Shown here: piece by piece, positions 23,261-33,200 of the stretch
Layout of the letters: each line of letters begins with the position of its first letter
How positions within the stretch are numbered: the first letter of the stretch is position 1
Source of the DNA: Flavobacterium sufflavum
GTDB taxonomy: Bacteria; Bacteroidota; Bacteroidia; Flavobacteriales; Flavobacteriaceae
DNA length: 64,000 nucleotides
Assembly: GCF_004016525.1 (NCBI RefSeq)
Contig: NZ_SACJ01000001.1
Location: 744,001-808,000, forward strand
Direction: 5' to 3'
Translations under genes and position numbers: made by a program
Notes under the pieces: generated by a model
Told to the model about the DNA's origin: nothing
What the model saw: the letters and a program-made list of their open reading frames with translations, nothing else
The model's database searches: none

Positions 23261-24475
23261 TTGTTACGATTAAATTTTATAGGAAGCTTTAGAGCACAAG
23301 GAAAGATTAAAAAGAGTTTTAGAAACGCAAAACTTTCTTATTTGAATAGAGTACGTTTTGCCGTGGCTTCTTTTTATTTCGGAATGGGTTTGTGTTTTGC
23401 TACCTGGGCGAGTAGAATTCCGGATATCAGAGTAGCACTTCATCTTAGTGATGCTGATTTAGGATCTATTTTATTTGCACTTCCGGTAGGACAATTGACC
23501 ATGATGGCATTTTCAGGAAAATTAGTCACGCGTTACGGAAGCCATCGTTTAGTGGTTTTGTCGTTGAGTATGTATGCTTTTTGTTTGACCAATTTAGGTT
23601 TGGCAACCAATGCCTGGCAATTGGCTTTAGGATTGTACTTTTTTGGAATATTCGGAAACATGAATAATATAGCCGTAAATACTCAAGGCGTTTATACCGA
23701 ACAACTTTTCAAAAGAACCATCATGGCTTCTTTTCACGGGGTGTGGAGTTTCGCCGGTTTTACAGGAGCTTTAGTAGGATTAGGAATGTTAGCTTTAAAT
23801 TTAACACCTTACCATCATTTTATTGTTGTTGGGATAATTACACTATTGCTTATTGCTTTCAATTATAAATTTTTGGTTAAAGCCAAAGAGAAAAGAAAAA
23901 TTGTCGAGAAGAAAAAGCTGTTTTCAAAACCAGATATGTCCTTAGTTTGGCTTGGAATTATTGGTTTTGGTTCGATGGCCAGTGAAGGAATTATGTTTGA
24001 CTGGAGCGGACTTTATTTTAAAGATATCGTTCAGGCGCCGGGTCCACTTATTATTTTGGGTTATACTTCTTTTATGATTATGATGGCTACCGGACGTTTT
24101 TTAGGTGATGGCATGATTAATAAATTTGGTAGAAAAATGGTGCTGCAAACAGGAGGTGTTTTAATTTCAACCGGACTTTTTACAGCGGTATTTTTTCCTT
24201 ATCTGATACCTTCAATGCTTGGTTTTATGTTGGTAGGGCTTGGGGTTTCGACTATTGTCCCTACGCTTTACAGCATTGCTGGAAAACATCCAACTATTCC
24301 TCCCGGTGAAGCACTAACGGCTGTATCCAGTGTGAGTTTTCTTGGGTTTTTAATGGGGCCGCCCGTAATTGGGTACATCGCCGAATTGTTTGGTCTCCGA
24401 TTTTCATTTGCTTTTATTGGAATATTTGGGATTCTTATTGCCTTTTTAGTACCAAGAATTAAAGTGATTCAGTAA
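23261..24475 (+). CDS. MFS permease, YbjJ/fucose-permease-like
   Basis: 404 aa with about 12 membrane segments. The first helix region (FAVASFYFGMGLCFATWASRIPDIR) and GSHRLVVLSLSMYAFCL resemble the YbjJ/FucP-type major facilitator branch; the FHGVWSFAGFTGALVGLGM helix also fits. The start is uncertain: the longest frame begins with TTG at 23261, about 30 nt after a -7 promoter box, and no ATG occurs until 23382, which would cut into the first helix. A non-ATG start somewhere between 23261 and 23345 is therefore likely. The substrate is unknown. Confidence 0.82.
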   Translation: MLRLNFIGSFRAQGKIKKSFRNAKLSYLNRVRFAVASFYFGMGLCFATWASRIPDIRVALHLSDADLGSILFALPVGQLTMMAFSGKLVTRYGSHRLVVLSLSMYAFCLTNLGLATNAWQLALGLYFFGIFGNMNNIAVNTQGVYTEQLFKRTIMASFHGVWSFAGFTGALVGLGMLALNLTPYHHFIVVGIITLLLIAFNYKFLVKAKEKRKIVEKKKLFSKPDMSLVWLGIIGFGSMASEGIMFDWSGLYFKDIVQAPGPLIILGYTSFMIMMATGRFLGDGMINKFGRKMVLQTGGVLISTGLFTAVFFPYLIPSMLGFMLVGLGVSTIVPTLYSIAGKHPTIPPGEALTAVSSVSFLGFLMGPPVIGYIAELFGLRFSFAFIGIFGILIAFLVPRIKVIQ

Positions 24476-24866
24476 TTTTATTAGGAGCTATTTCCCGCTA
24501 TTCGCAGTATCTTTTATCTCGTTTTTAAAAACGAAATAAAAGGATACTTGCTGCTATCGGGGCTAGTGATTAGAAATAAAACAATAAAAAATCTACAAAA
24601 AAATCTAAGCAAATAATTTTTTTCTTATTTTTAAATAGTCAAAAGTGCTAGCTGACTTTGTTAAGTTGTTTAATACCACTGCTTTTGATATTGCTTGAAT
24701 CGGTTTCGATTTTTGCTTAGTTTCCAAAAAACAACAATCCATACTTATTGAAATATTCCTTTTTGGGAATGTTTTTTTATGCTTAGAAATCAGATTTTTC
24801 AAGTTGTATGATAACGTGATGTTCTTTTTTTCAACAAAGGATATTTACGGTTAATTTTTTTGGCTT
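24476..24866. repeat. Gene-free region containing a fold-back element
   Basis: About 24481-24575 forms an imperfect hairpin. The core TCGTTTTTAAAAACGA (24519-24534) is a perfect palindrome, and near-complementary arms GTATCTTTTAT / ATAAAAGGATAC extend it to about 24507-24547. Outside these, CCCGCTATTCGC and GCTGCTATCGGGG are partly complementary. A minus-strand frame of 65 codons (24605-24802) has Lys-rich, non-conserved-looking sequence and is not annotated as a gene. Confidence 0.5.
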
Positions 24867-27704
24867 ATGAAATATTTTCTTGTTGTACTTTTCGGTATGG
24901 TGCCAATGAATTGCATCTTGGCACAAAATCAAGCTCGAATTTCAGCCAGGGTTTTAGATGCCAAAACGCTAAAACCACTAGTTGCTGCTGTGGTTTCTAT
25001 TCAGAATACCAATTTTACGAAGCTTACTAATTCTGATGGAATTGTTGTTTTTGAATCCATTCCGGCAGCTGATTATTTAGTGCTTTTTCACAGTCAGGGC
25101 TACAAAGATGCTTTGTTTCCGGTAAGTTTGAAAAATACTTTAGTAATAGATTTAGGAACTATTTTGCTGGAATTAGATCAGGTTGCTGACCAACAGGCAG
25201 CCGTAATCCAACTTTTTGAAGACGATTTAACCGATGACAACAGCAGTTCCGAAAATACTTCGGGATTATTGCAATCTTCCAGAGATGCTTTTCAGCAAGC
25301 TGCCGCTTTCAATTGGGGACAAGCCCGTTTTAGAATCCGTGGTTTGGATAGTGAAAATGCCAGTACGATGATTAACGGCGTCATCATGAACAAATTATAT
25401 GACGGCAGACCCAATTGGAACAACTGGGGCGGACTCAATGATGCTACACGAAATCAGGAATTTTCCATAGGAACCACTCCTTCGGATTATACTTTTGGAG
25501 GGATTCTTGGGACTCAGGAAATTAATACGCGAGCCTCTATTTATCGAAAAGGAAGTCGAATCACATTTTCAGTAACCAATACTAATTATACTGGTCGTAT
25601 CATGGCGACTTATGCTTCGGGAATGAGCAATTTGGGTTGGGCTTACGTTATTTCGGCAGGAAAACGCTATGCTCAGGAAGGCTATTTTGAAGGCACTACT
25701 TATGATGCGAATTCTCTTTTTCTAAGTATCGAAAAGAAATTAAACGACCAGCATTCGATTAATATTACGGGATTTTATACACCAAACGAACGCGGGAAAA
25801 ATTCGCCTAATACTACTGAAGTGACTCATTTAACCAGTGAAATTTATAATTCTTATTGGGGTTATCAAAATGGAGAAAAGAGAAATGCCCGTGTAAAAAC
25901 CGTTGAAGAACCTATCCTAATGCTGAATCATTATTTTAAAATAAACGATCATACTAATCTGAATTCGGCAGTGTTGTATCAGTTTGGGAAAATAGGAAAC
26001 AGTACTATTGATTATCAAAATGCTAATAGTCCTGATCCAACCTATTTTAGAAAATTGCCGAGTTATTACAGTTCGATGTACGCTGCTGATAATGGAGAAT
26101 TCTCAGGAGAATTTACTCCTGATTATGATAACGCTGAAAAAAACAGACTGGCATTTTTGGCAAATCCTCAAATCGATTGGGAAGTTATGTATCGGGCGAA
26201 TCAGAATCCTGTAGTAGATGCCAATTCGAATATCATTGGTTATGAAGCTGCTCAAAGTCATTATGTATTGTATGAAGATAGGAATGATGATCAAACAATT
26301 GGTGTCAATTCTAACTTTAATTCTCAGATTTCTGAAAATTTGATTGTGAATTCTGGAATTTCCTTTCGCGATTTGAAATCGCATAATTATCAAAAGTTGT
26401 TGGATTTATTGGGAGGTGCTTTTTTTGAAGACATTGATGGATTTTACAGTGGTACTCAGGCGCAATCCGATTTAAACAATCCAAATCGCCAAGTCAAGGT
26501 GGGCGATGCTTATGGTTACAATTACAGGCTCTCGGCAGCAGTTTTAGAAGCTTTCACCCAGTTTAAATTTTCATATAATAAAATCGATTTTTATCTGGCA
26601 CAATCTTTTTCCAGAACTAATTATCAACGAAATGGTTTGTATAAAAACGGAATTTATCCGACGATTTCTTTTGGCAAAAGCCAAAAATTGAACTTTGAGA
26701 ATTTCGGTTTCAAAGGCGGAATGATTTTTAAAATTTCGGGAAGACAATCCTTGAATTTGAATGCAGCTCATTTGACTAAGGCACCTAATTTGAGAAATAG
26801 TTTTTCGAATGCTCGATTGAACAATACCATAGTTGATGGTTTGCAAAGTGAAACGCTCAACAGTCTTGATGCGACTTATGTTTTTCGTACTCCAAAACTC
26901 CAAACAAGGTTGACAGCCTATTATTCGAAGATTAAAGATGCTACTAAAATCAGCTTTTTTTATGCCGAAGGAATTTTTGATAATGAAGCAGGTTATACCA
27001 ATACCAATGCTTTTGTGAGTCAGACTTTAACGCATTTGGATAAGAAGAATATAGGAGCCGAATTCAGTTTTGAATACCAAATAAATCCAACTCTCAAAAC
27101 GAGTTTTTCAGCAGCTTATGGAAAATTTACTTTTGACAGCAATCCGAATGTAAGCATCAATAATGATGCGGTGGCTTCAATAGAAAATACCAATCCGTCC
27201 TTTGATTTTGGCACCGCACTTTTAAAAAATTACAAACAGGCGGGAATGCCGCAACAGGCGTATAGTTTGGGTTTGGAATATCGCGATCCAAAATATTGGT
27301 GGCTAGGAACGAATGTCAATTATTTGGCAGAGAATTATATTGATGTTTCGCCCATTTCCAGAACCAATCGATTTTATATTAATCCTGCCAGCGGATTTCC
27401 TTTTCCGGAAGCTACTGAAGAAAGAGCAGCCGAATTATTAAAACAGGAAAAGTTTGATCCCATGATTTTACTCAATTTAATTGGCGGGAAATCCTGGCGA
27501 TTCAAAAACAAAACTTTCGGACTTTTTACGAGCATTAATAATCTGCTTGACTGTAAATACAAAACAGGTGGCTATGAGCAAGCCCGGAATGCTAATTTCA
27601 GGCAACTTAATCAGGATGTTTCCAGCGGAACGCCTTCCTTTGGGAACAAATATTTTTATGGTTATGGCAGGACTTTTTTTGTGAATCTCTATTTCAGTTT
27701 CTAA
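24867..27704 (+). CDS. TonB-dependent outer-membrane receptor with carboxypeptidase-like N-terminal domain
   Basis: 945 aa. Signal peptide to about residue 20 (CILAQNQ), then a carboxypeptidase-regulatory-like beta-sandwich (about 24-100; RISARVLDAKTLKPLVAAVVSIQ, NSDGIVVFESIPAADY), as in most Bacteroidota TonB receptors. The plug domain starts about 130 (FRIRGLDSENASTMINGVIMN) and a 22-strand barrel ends in FFVNLYFSF. It imports an unknown ligand using TonB energy. The partner gene 18 nt downstream encodes a DUF5689-type lipoprotein, not a SusD homologue, so this is not a canonical glycan SusCD pair. Confidence 0.92.
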   Translation: MKYFLVVLFGMVPMNCILAQNQARISARVLDAKTLKPLVAAVVSIQNTNFTKLTNSDGIVVFESIPAADYLVLFHSQGYKDALFPVSLKNTLVIDLGTILLELDQVADQQAAVIQLFEDDLTDDNSSSENTSGLLQSSRDAFQQAAAFNWGQARFRIRGLDSENASTMINGVIMNKLYDGRPNWNNWGGLNDATRNQEFSIGTTPSDYTFGGILGTQEINTRASIYRKGSRITFSVTNTNYTGRIMATYASGMSNLGWAYVISAGKRYAQEGYFEGTTYDANSLFLSIEKKLNDQHSINITGFYTPNERGKNSPNTTEVTHLTSEIYNSYWGYQNGEKRNARVKTVEEPILMLNHYFKINDHTNLNSAVLYQFGKIGNSTIDYQNANSPDPTYFRKLPSYYSSMYAADNGEFSGEFTPDYDNAEKNRLAFLANPQIDWEVMYRANQNPVVDANSNIIGYEAAQSHYVLYEDRNDDQTIGVNSNFNSQISENLIVNSGISFRDLKSHNYQKLLDLLGGAFFEDIDGFYSGTQAQSDLNNPNRQVKVGDAYGYNYRLSAAVLEAFTQFKFSYNKIDFYLAQSFSRTNYQRNGLYKNGIYPTISFGKSQKLNFENFGFKGGMIFKISGRQSLNLNAAHLTKAPNLRNSFSNARLNNTIVDGLQSETLNSLDATYVFRTPKLQTRLTAYYSKIKDATKISFFYAEGIFDNEAGYTNTNAFVSQTLTHLDKKNIGAEFSFEYQINPTLKTSFSAAYGKFTFDSNPNVSINNDAVASIENTNPSFDFGTALLKNYKQAGMPQQAYSLGLEYRDPKYWWLGTNVNYLAENYIDVSPISRTNRFYINPASGFPFPEATEERAAELLKQEKFDPMILLNLIGGKSWRFKNKTFGLFTSINNLLDCKYKTGGYEQARNANFRQLNQDVSSGTPSFGNKYFYGYGRTFFVNLYFSF

Positions 27705-27722
27705 TTTAAAATTTTAGCTGTT

Positions 27723-29072
27723 ATGAAAAACTATACTTTTCAATTTTTTTTAATGATAATATCCTTCGTTGTTTTTGGAGCTTGTGCCAATAATGAAACG
27801 GAGATTCCGAAACTCATTTGTAATCAGCCTGATATTGCGGTGAACAAAACAGTAGCTGAAATTAAGAAAACTGCAGCCGAAATTGTCGCTCAATATCCTT
27901 ATGATGATGTGATAGAAGCCTATGTGGTTTCGAGTGATGAAAATGGTAATTTTTTTAAAAGCATTTCGTTTCAAACCCTGGCTACAGCTACAACTCCTTC
28001 GGTTGGGTTTAGTGTTCCCATAGATGCCACAAATTTGTATGTTGATTATCGGGTGGGGAATAAAGTCTATGTAAAATTGAAAAATCAGTATACCGATTTG
28101 TATTATGGTGGTTTACGAATTGGTGCTTTGTATGTAAATGCTTTTAATCAGGGCGGAGTAGGGCGACTTTCGCAAAATGATTATAAAAAGGTTTTGAATG
28201 CTTCCTGTACCAATGTAAAAGAAGAGCAATTGGTTCGGTCGATTGGTTTAGGCGAAATTAACGATAGTCATTTAAATACGCTGATTGAATTGTCGAATGT
28301 GCAGTTTACAGAACCAGCCATCGGACGTCATTATTATGAAGAAGCGAATGATGTGGGCGGAGCGACAAATTGGAATTTGGTTGACAAAAACGGCAATCAG
28401 ATGATTTTTAGAACCAGTAGTTTTGCCGATTTTTCAAAAAGTATGGTGCCTAATGGAAGTGGAAAAGTGCGAGGAGTACTGACTAAATACGACACCGATT
28501 ATCAGTTGGTTTCCAGAAAAGAAACTGATGTTAGTATGATAGGAAAACGAAATATTCCTTTTTTTGTTGAAGATTTTCAAACGGTTTCTGATGGGACAAA
28601 TTTGAGTTTGCCTGGCTGGAGTAATATTATTGAAGCGGGAGCAATTGTTTGGAAAGGCGGAATTTCTTCGGGTAACGGTTATGCCGAATTTGCGATAACG
28701 GGAACTAAGGTAGCGTCGAATATTGTATGGCTGATTTCGCCAAAAATCGATATGAATACGCATACTAATGAGAGTCTTTCGTTTAGAACTGCCCAGGATC
28801 ATCTGGATGTGGATTCGCCGTTAAATACACTCGAAGTTTATATCTCCACTAATTTTGACGGACTGCATATTAATACAGCAAGCTGGACTCGGGTTTCGGC
28901 GAAGATTCCGACTCAGGCTACGCCCTGGAATGAGTTTATAGGTTCAGGAGCTATTGATTTGTCAATTTATACAGGGAAGATAAATATTGCTTTTAAATAC
29001 ATCGGTTCAGGAAAAGACCTGGCTTTAGACGGTACTTTTCAAATAGACGATGTGCAAATTTATGGGGATTAG
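27723..29072 (+). CDS. DUF5689-like lipoprotein with choice-of-anchor-J-type C-terminal domain
   Basis: 449 aa. Lipoprotein Cys at residue 21 (VFGACANN). Residues of about 40-260 resemble the OB-like DUF5689 domain (IEAYVVSSDENGNFFKSISFQ; VDYRVGNKVYVKLKNQYTDLYYGGLRIGA). The rest is a jelly-roll module (FFVEDFQTVSDGTNLSLPGWSNII; IVWLISPKIDMNTHTNESLSFRTAQ; LEVYISTNFDG; AFKYIGSGKDLALDGTFQIDDVQIYG) like choice-of-anchor J domains. Probably surface-exposed and works with the TonB receptor immediately upstream. Its stop overlaps the end of the convergent gene by 4 nt. Confidence 0.8.
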   Translation: MKNYTFQFFLMIISFVVFGACANNETEIPKLICNQPDIAVNKTVAEIKKTAAEIVAQYPYDDVIEAYVVSSDENGNFFKSISFQTLATATTPSVGFSVPIDATNLYVDYRVGNKVYVKLKNQYTDLYYGGLRIGALYVNAFNQGGVGRLSQNDYKKVLNASCTNVKEEQLVRSIGLGEINDSHLNTLIELSNVQFTEPAIGRHYYEEANDVGGATNWNLVDKNGNQMIFRTSSFADFSKSMVPNGSGKVRGVLTKYDTDYQLVSRKETDVSMIGKRNIPFFVEDFQTVSDGTNLSLPGWSNIIEAGAIVWKGGISSGNGYAEFAITGTKVASNIVWLISPKIDMNTHTNESLSFRTAQDHLDVDSPLNTLEVYISTNFDGLHINTASWTRVSAKIPTQATPWNEFIGSGAIDLSIYTGKINIAFKYIGSGKDLALDGTFQIDDVQIYGD

Positions 29073-30187
29073 TGCAGTTGGTATTTTTTTTCAAGAAAAG
29101 ATGCTAGTTTTTCATAAGGGATGATTGCCCAGTCCATTAAACTGCAATTAGCTGAATTAGAAAAACTAAACTGAATCCCTTTTTCGGTAAGAATAAAATT
29201 AGGAATAGCCCAGGTAGTTTCTTTATTTAAATTACAATCGCTGGTTTGCATTTGTTGTGGGTAAAGTTCGTTTAATATCGAAAAGACCTTAGGAGCAAAA
29301 ACTTTTTTTCGATATTCATAAGTTTGTGAAACATCATTTGCTTCTGGTTTGGGATTTTTTTCATCAAACCAAACTATGCTTTCTAAATCTATTTGTTGAC
29401 CATTTTGGAGCTTTAAGCAAAGCAGTTGCTGTACTTTTACGGGATTTTGTGTTTTAAAAGTTGTATTTGAAATAATTTTGAAACTGATTAAATTTTCGTT
29501 TAGATACAGTATTTCCGATTCAATGTTTAAGCCGTTTCTGTTTGGGTTAAAACGATAATAGTCCTGAATAAGAGATAATTGTAAGGTCTCCAAAACATTA
29601 TTTATACTGTCACAACTTGTTTTTTTATTTTCATTGTGTAATCTAAAAAAAGCAATTCCGGATTGCTTTTCTAAGTACCAGTCCAGAGTAAAATTTTTAG
29701 AAACTTTCTCGGTTTTTGTTTTGGTTAAATCTACTATAGAAATTTTATAAGCATCATAAAGATCTAATTCTTTAGATTGGGAATAGGAATAATATTTTGA
29801 ATCAGGATTAGCAAATATAGGATTGAGAATAAGATCTATTTTTTTATTGGAACCTTCGCGCCAAAATCCTTTCCAAATCCCGTTTTTATCTTCCTTGATG
29901 ACTAAATTTATTTCCGCATTTTGATTGTCAATTGAATTGAATTGCCAGGCATTTCCAATAAGATTTCCCTCCAGATAGTGATCTATTTTATCGTCTTCAA
30001 AATAGTAATTCATATAACGAACAGTAGATTCGTCGTAGCACTTAATTTTTATGATAATAGATTTATCTTCTATTTTACCTTTTAGATAGAGCATTTTGTC
30101 AACATGAGCCAGTAATTCACCAGATTTTGTGAATGAAGACACAAAAAAAGCGATGATAAAAACTAAGATAGGAGATATGTTTTTCAT
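29069..30187 (-). CDS. Secreted protein of unknown function (possibly DUF3298/RsiV-like)
   Basis: 372 aa, family not recognised with certainty. It has a signal peptide or N-terminal anchor (residues 1-20). The second half has the layout of DUF3298-type proteins: a variable middle domain, a segment KIISNTTFKTQNPVKVQQLLCLKLQNG followed by a partly acidic linker, and a final domain ending IQFSFSNSANCSLMDWAIIPYEKLASFLEKK, in which the terminal IPYEKL...F matches that family. Transcribed on the minus strand downstream of the PL11 gene, separated from it by a strong terminator, so independently expressed. Confidence 0.55.
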   Translation of the reverse strand: MKNISPILVFIIAFFVSSFTKSGELLAHVDKMLYLKGKIEDKSIIIKIKCYDESTVRYMNYYFEDDKIDHYLEGNLIGNAWQFNSIDNQNAEINLVIKEDKNGIWKGFWREGSNKKIDLILNPIFANPDSKYYSYSQSKELDLYDAYKISIVDLTKTKTEKVSKNFTLDWYLEKQSGIAFFRLHNENKKTSCDSINNVLETLQLSLIQDYYRFNPNRNGLNIESEILYLNENLISFKIISNTTFKTQNPVKVQQLLCLKLQNGQQIDLESIVWFDEKNPKPEANDVSQTYEYRKKVFAPKVFSILNELYPQQMQTSDCNLNKETTWAIPNFILTEKGIQFSFSNSANCSLMDWAIIPYEKLASFLEKKYQLH

Positions 30188-30196
30188 TATTTTTAT

Positions 30197-30232
30197 TAAA
30201 AAAGCGGCTCGTAAACTTATATTACGAGCCGC
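30197..30232 (-). terminator. Terminator of the PL11 gene
   Basis: 11-bp GC-rich stem GCGGCTCGTAA / TTACGAGCCGC (30204-30214, 30222-30232) followed on the minus strand by six T. Confidence 0.88.
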
Positions 30233-30251
30233 CTGATTGCTAAATTAATAA

Positions 30252-33200
30252 TTAATTTTGAAGTATCAAATTTTGTGTATTCACACCATCGATACCGCTT
30301 ACTTTTATTAAGTATACTCCAGATGCTTTTCCGATGATATTAAAAGAAAAGGATTGGGTTCCTTCTGATAATACAACATCACGTTGTTCTACAATTTGCC
30401 CATTTAAAGTTACAATATTTATTGTCGCTTTTCCTGTTTTCAAACTGTTGATCTCTATTGTGAATTCGCCCGAAGTAGGATTAGGATAAACCTTCATTCC
30501 GGTTTCAGTTGTGCTGTTTTCATTAAGAATAGCCGATTTTGCTACTTTACTATATGTTCCGCAAGTCCCTATATTATCACCATGATTCAGATGTGATTGA
30601 ACAGCTGATGAAGCTACGCAAATGGAAGTTCCATTGTGACAAATCATCACCTTATCTTTGTTGTTGCCACAGCTTACATCTATTACGTTAATAGCTGTTG
30701 AAGTGGTTACAGTACAACCTTGAGCATCAGTAACAACTACGCTGTAAGTTCCTGCTGTACTTGCATTAATAGAAGATGTTGTTTCTCCTGTGTTCCATTT
30801 GAAACCAAATGCGCCTGAACCACCATTAGGTTTTGCTGTCAGTTTTAATGACGACGGTCCGTAGCCAATGTATAAGGTATTCTTGTTATCGGTAGTTTGG
30901 TTTAATGCATAAACATCATTAATTGTTACAGAAACTGGAGCGTTAACAGTAACAGTGTTACTAATCGTTGATTGATTGTTATGAATGTCCGAAACTGTCC
31001 ATGTAATTGTAGAAACACCTACATTAAAGTTTCCGCTTGCATCATTGCCATTACCGTTTCTTGAAGTAGCTCCGCTTATGGTGTAGCTAATAGAACTAAT
31101 ACCACAATTGTCCGTAGCGGATAATGTTGGAATGCTATAAGTACTTCCGTTATAGCAGAATGATTGTGACAATGGTTCAGTAATTGAAGGTTTCTGCGAA
31201 TCTGTTACAACTACTTTTTGAGTTGCTGTTTGACTGTTACCAGCTGTATCTTTAGTTGTCCAGCTAACAGTTGTAGTTCCTATAGGGAAAATGCCAGGTG
31301 CATCATTTGTTGTTTCAACTGTATTAGTATCGCTTGTTGATGCAGTACCTAAAGCCACGTTTGTTGCTTGACAACTTCCATTATCGGCATTGATGCTAAG
31401 ATCAGCCGGAGCAGTGATAGCCGGAATTGTACGATCATAAGTAATACGATTGCTTGTATTTGCAACACCAGAACCTGTGTTACCAGCAGCATCACTAAAG
31501 TTAATTGTATGGTCAACTAAACCTTCAGTATCCGTATTTGTCAATTGGTAAGTTGCACTGTATTTATTACTTCCAAGATCGGTTGCTGTAACAGCATGTC
31601 CGGCAATTGTTACCGTTGGAGTTTCAATTTCTTCTGATGTGGCAAAGTTCAAAGTAACAATATCTCCTTCTTTTGCGTAAGCAGGATTACTATTATTAGA
31701 CGATAATATAGCCGATGACAATGTTGGTGCTGTGCGGTCGAATACAATTGTTTTTGCATCAGTAGCAACACTAACTGGGATTCCAGTGTTTCCTACTTCG
31801 TCTTTGAATTGGATAGCAAACGGAATTGTACCTTCAGTATCCGTATTTGTCAATTGGTAAGTAGCACTAAATTTATTGCTTCCAAGATTAGTTGTTGTAA
31901 CAGCATGTCCTGCAATTGTTGCTTCTAAATTAGTTATGATTTCAGAAGCTTCAAAGTTTAATGTAACTGTGTCTCCTTCTTTTGCAAAAACAGGATTAGC
32001 ATTGTTTGAGCTAATAGTTGCAATAGTTAGCGTTGGATTTGTATGGTCGAAGGTATAGATTTCACCATTTGTAAAGCCTTCTGCCAAAGCATTGTTTGCT
32101 CCATCAACAATTCCGGTACCGCTGTTATTTACATCTAAGCGAAGTGTACCATCGCCACTAATGTTGTTTACAGTTACATCAAATGAAGCATTAGTAACAG
32201 GACTTACTGATGCAATAGTTCCAGCTACGTTTCCAGTTGTATTTAATGCAAAATCAGCAACATCAACTCCGCTCACATCTTCAGAAAAAGTAACACGATA
32301 AGTAACAGTTGTTGCATTGTTTTTTGCAGATCCCGGTGTAAGTCTGTTGATAGTTGTAACTTTTGGAGCAACAACGTCAACCACTGCAATTTTTGCTGTA
32401 GGGATATTGTTCACATCCATGTCATACCCAATATAATAACTTGTATTAGGAGGTTGGTTGTAAGCTGAATTCTGCCAGGCAACTGCTGTACGATATTGTG
32501 GATCGTGCATCAATGTTGGGATACGATAGGTAGTAGGTGTGTCTGTCGTAAAAATTACAAGTTCTGTATTGTCTGATTTACGGAATATTATTTCTTCTCT
32601 CCAGTCACCTAAAATATCTGCCTGTAAGCAAGGATTCTTCTTGGTACTGTTGTTAGATGAAACAGGATAAGCCTGATAAATAGTAAACAAACGACCTTGT
32701 GCTTTTGTGGTAGGATTCCATTTGTCCATGACGTTACCATCTAATAATTCACGACCCAAATCGCCATCCCACCAAATTCCAAAATTGTAAGTTGGTTTGT
32801 TGGCACTGATAGCATTTCCTTTTACATCATAAGTACTATCACCTGAAGAACCCCACATTTCATAACCTTTAAAATAAGGATCAATGTCGGCAGCCATAGA
32901 ACGACCTACGTCGCCAGTAGTTGGAATTCCCCAATTAGTTTGTCCGGTTTTGGCATCATACTGTCTTAAACCCAAACCATCATAAGAACCTGGAGATTCC
33001 AGATTAATCCAGATTTCCTGCCCAGGACGGTCTAAATCCATATCGGTCATGTGTAAGGCATCTCCATGTCCCATTCCATAAGTCCAAAGTGGTTTTCCGT
33101 CATCGTTTATGGCACTTGAACCATTGATGATTTCGTCTTTGCCATCTCCGTCAACGTCACCTATTGTCATTTGATGATTACCCTGACCTGAATAAGAATT

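Noticed and set aside
24605..24802. 65-codon minus-strand open frame between the MFS permease and TonB receptor genes
   Set aside because: Lys-rich, low-information sequence overlapping non-coding repeat-like DNA. No start context or recognisable motif; not called as a gene.
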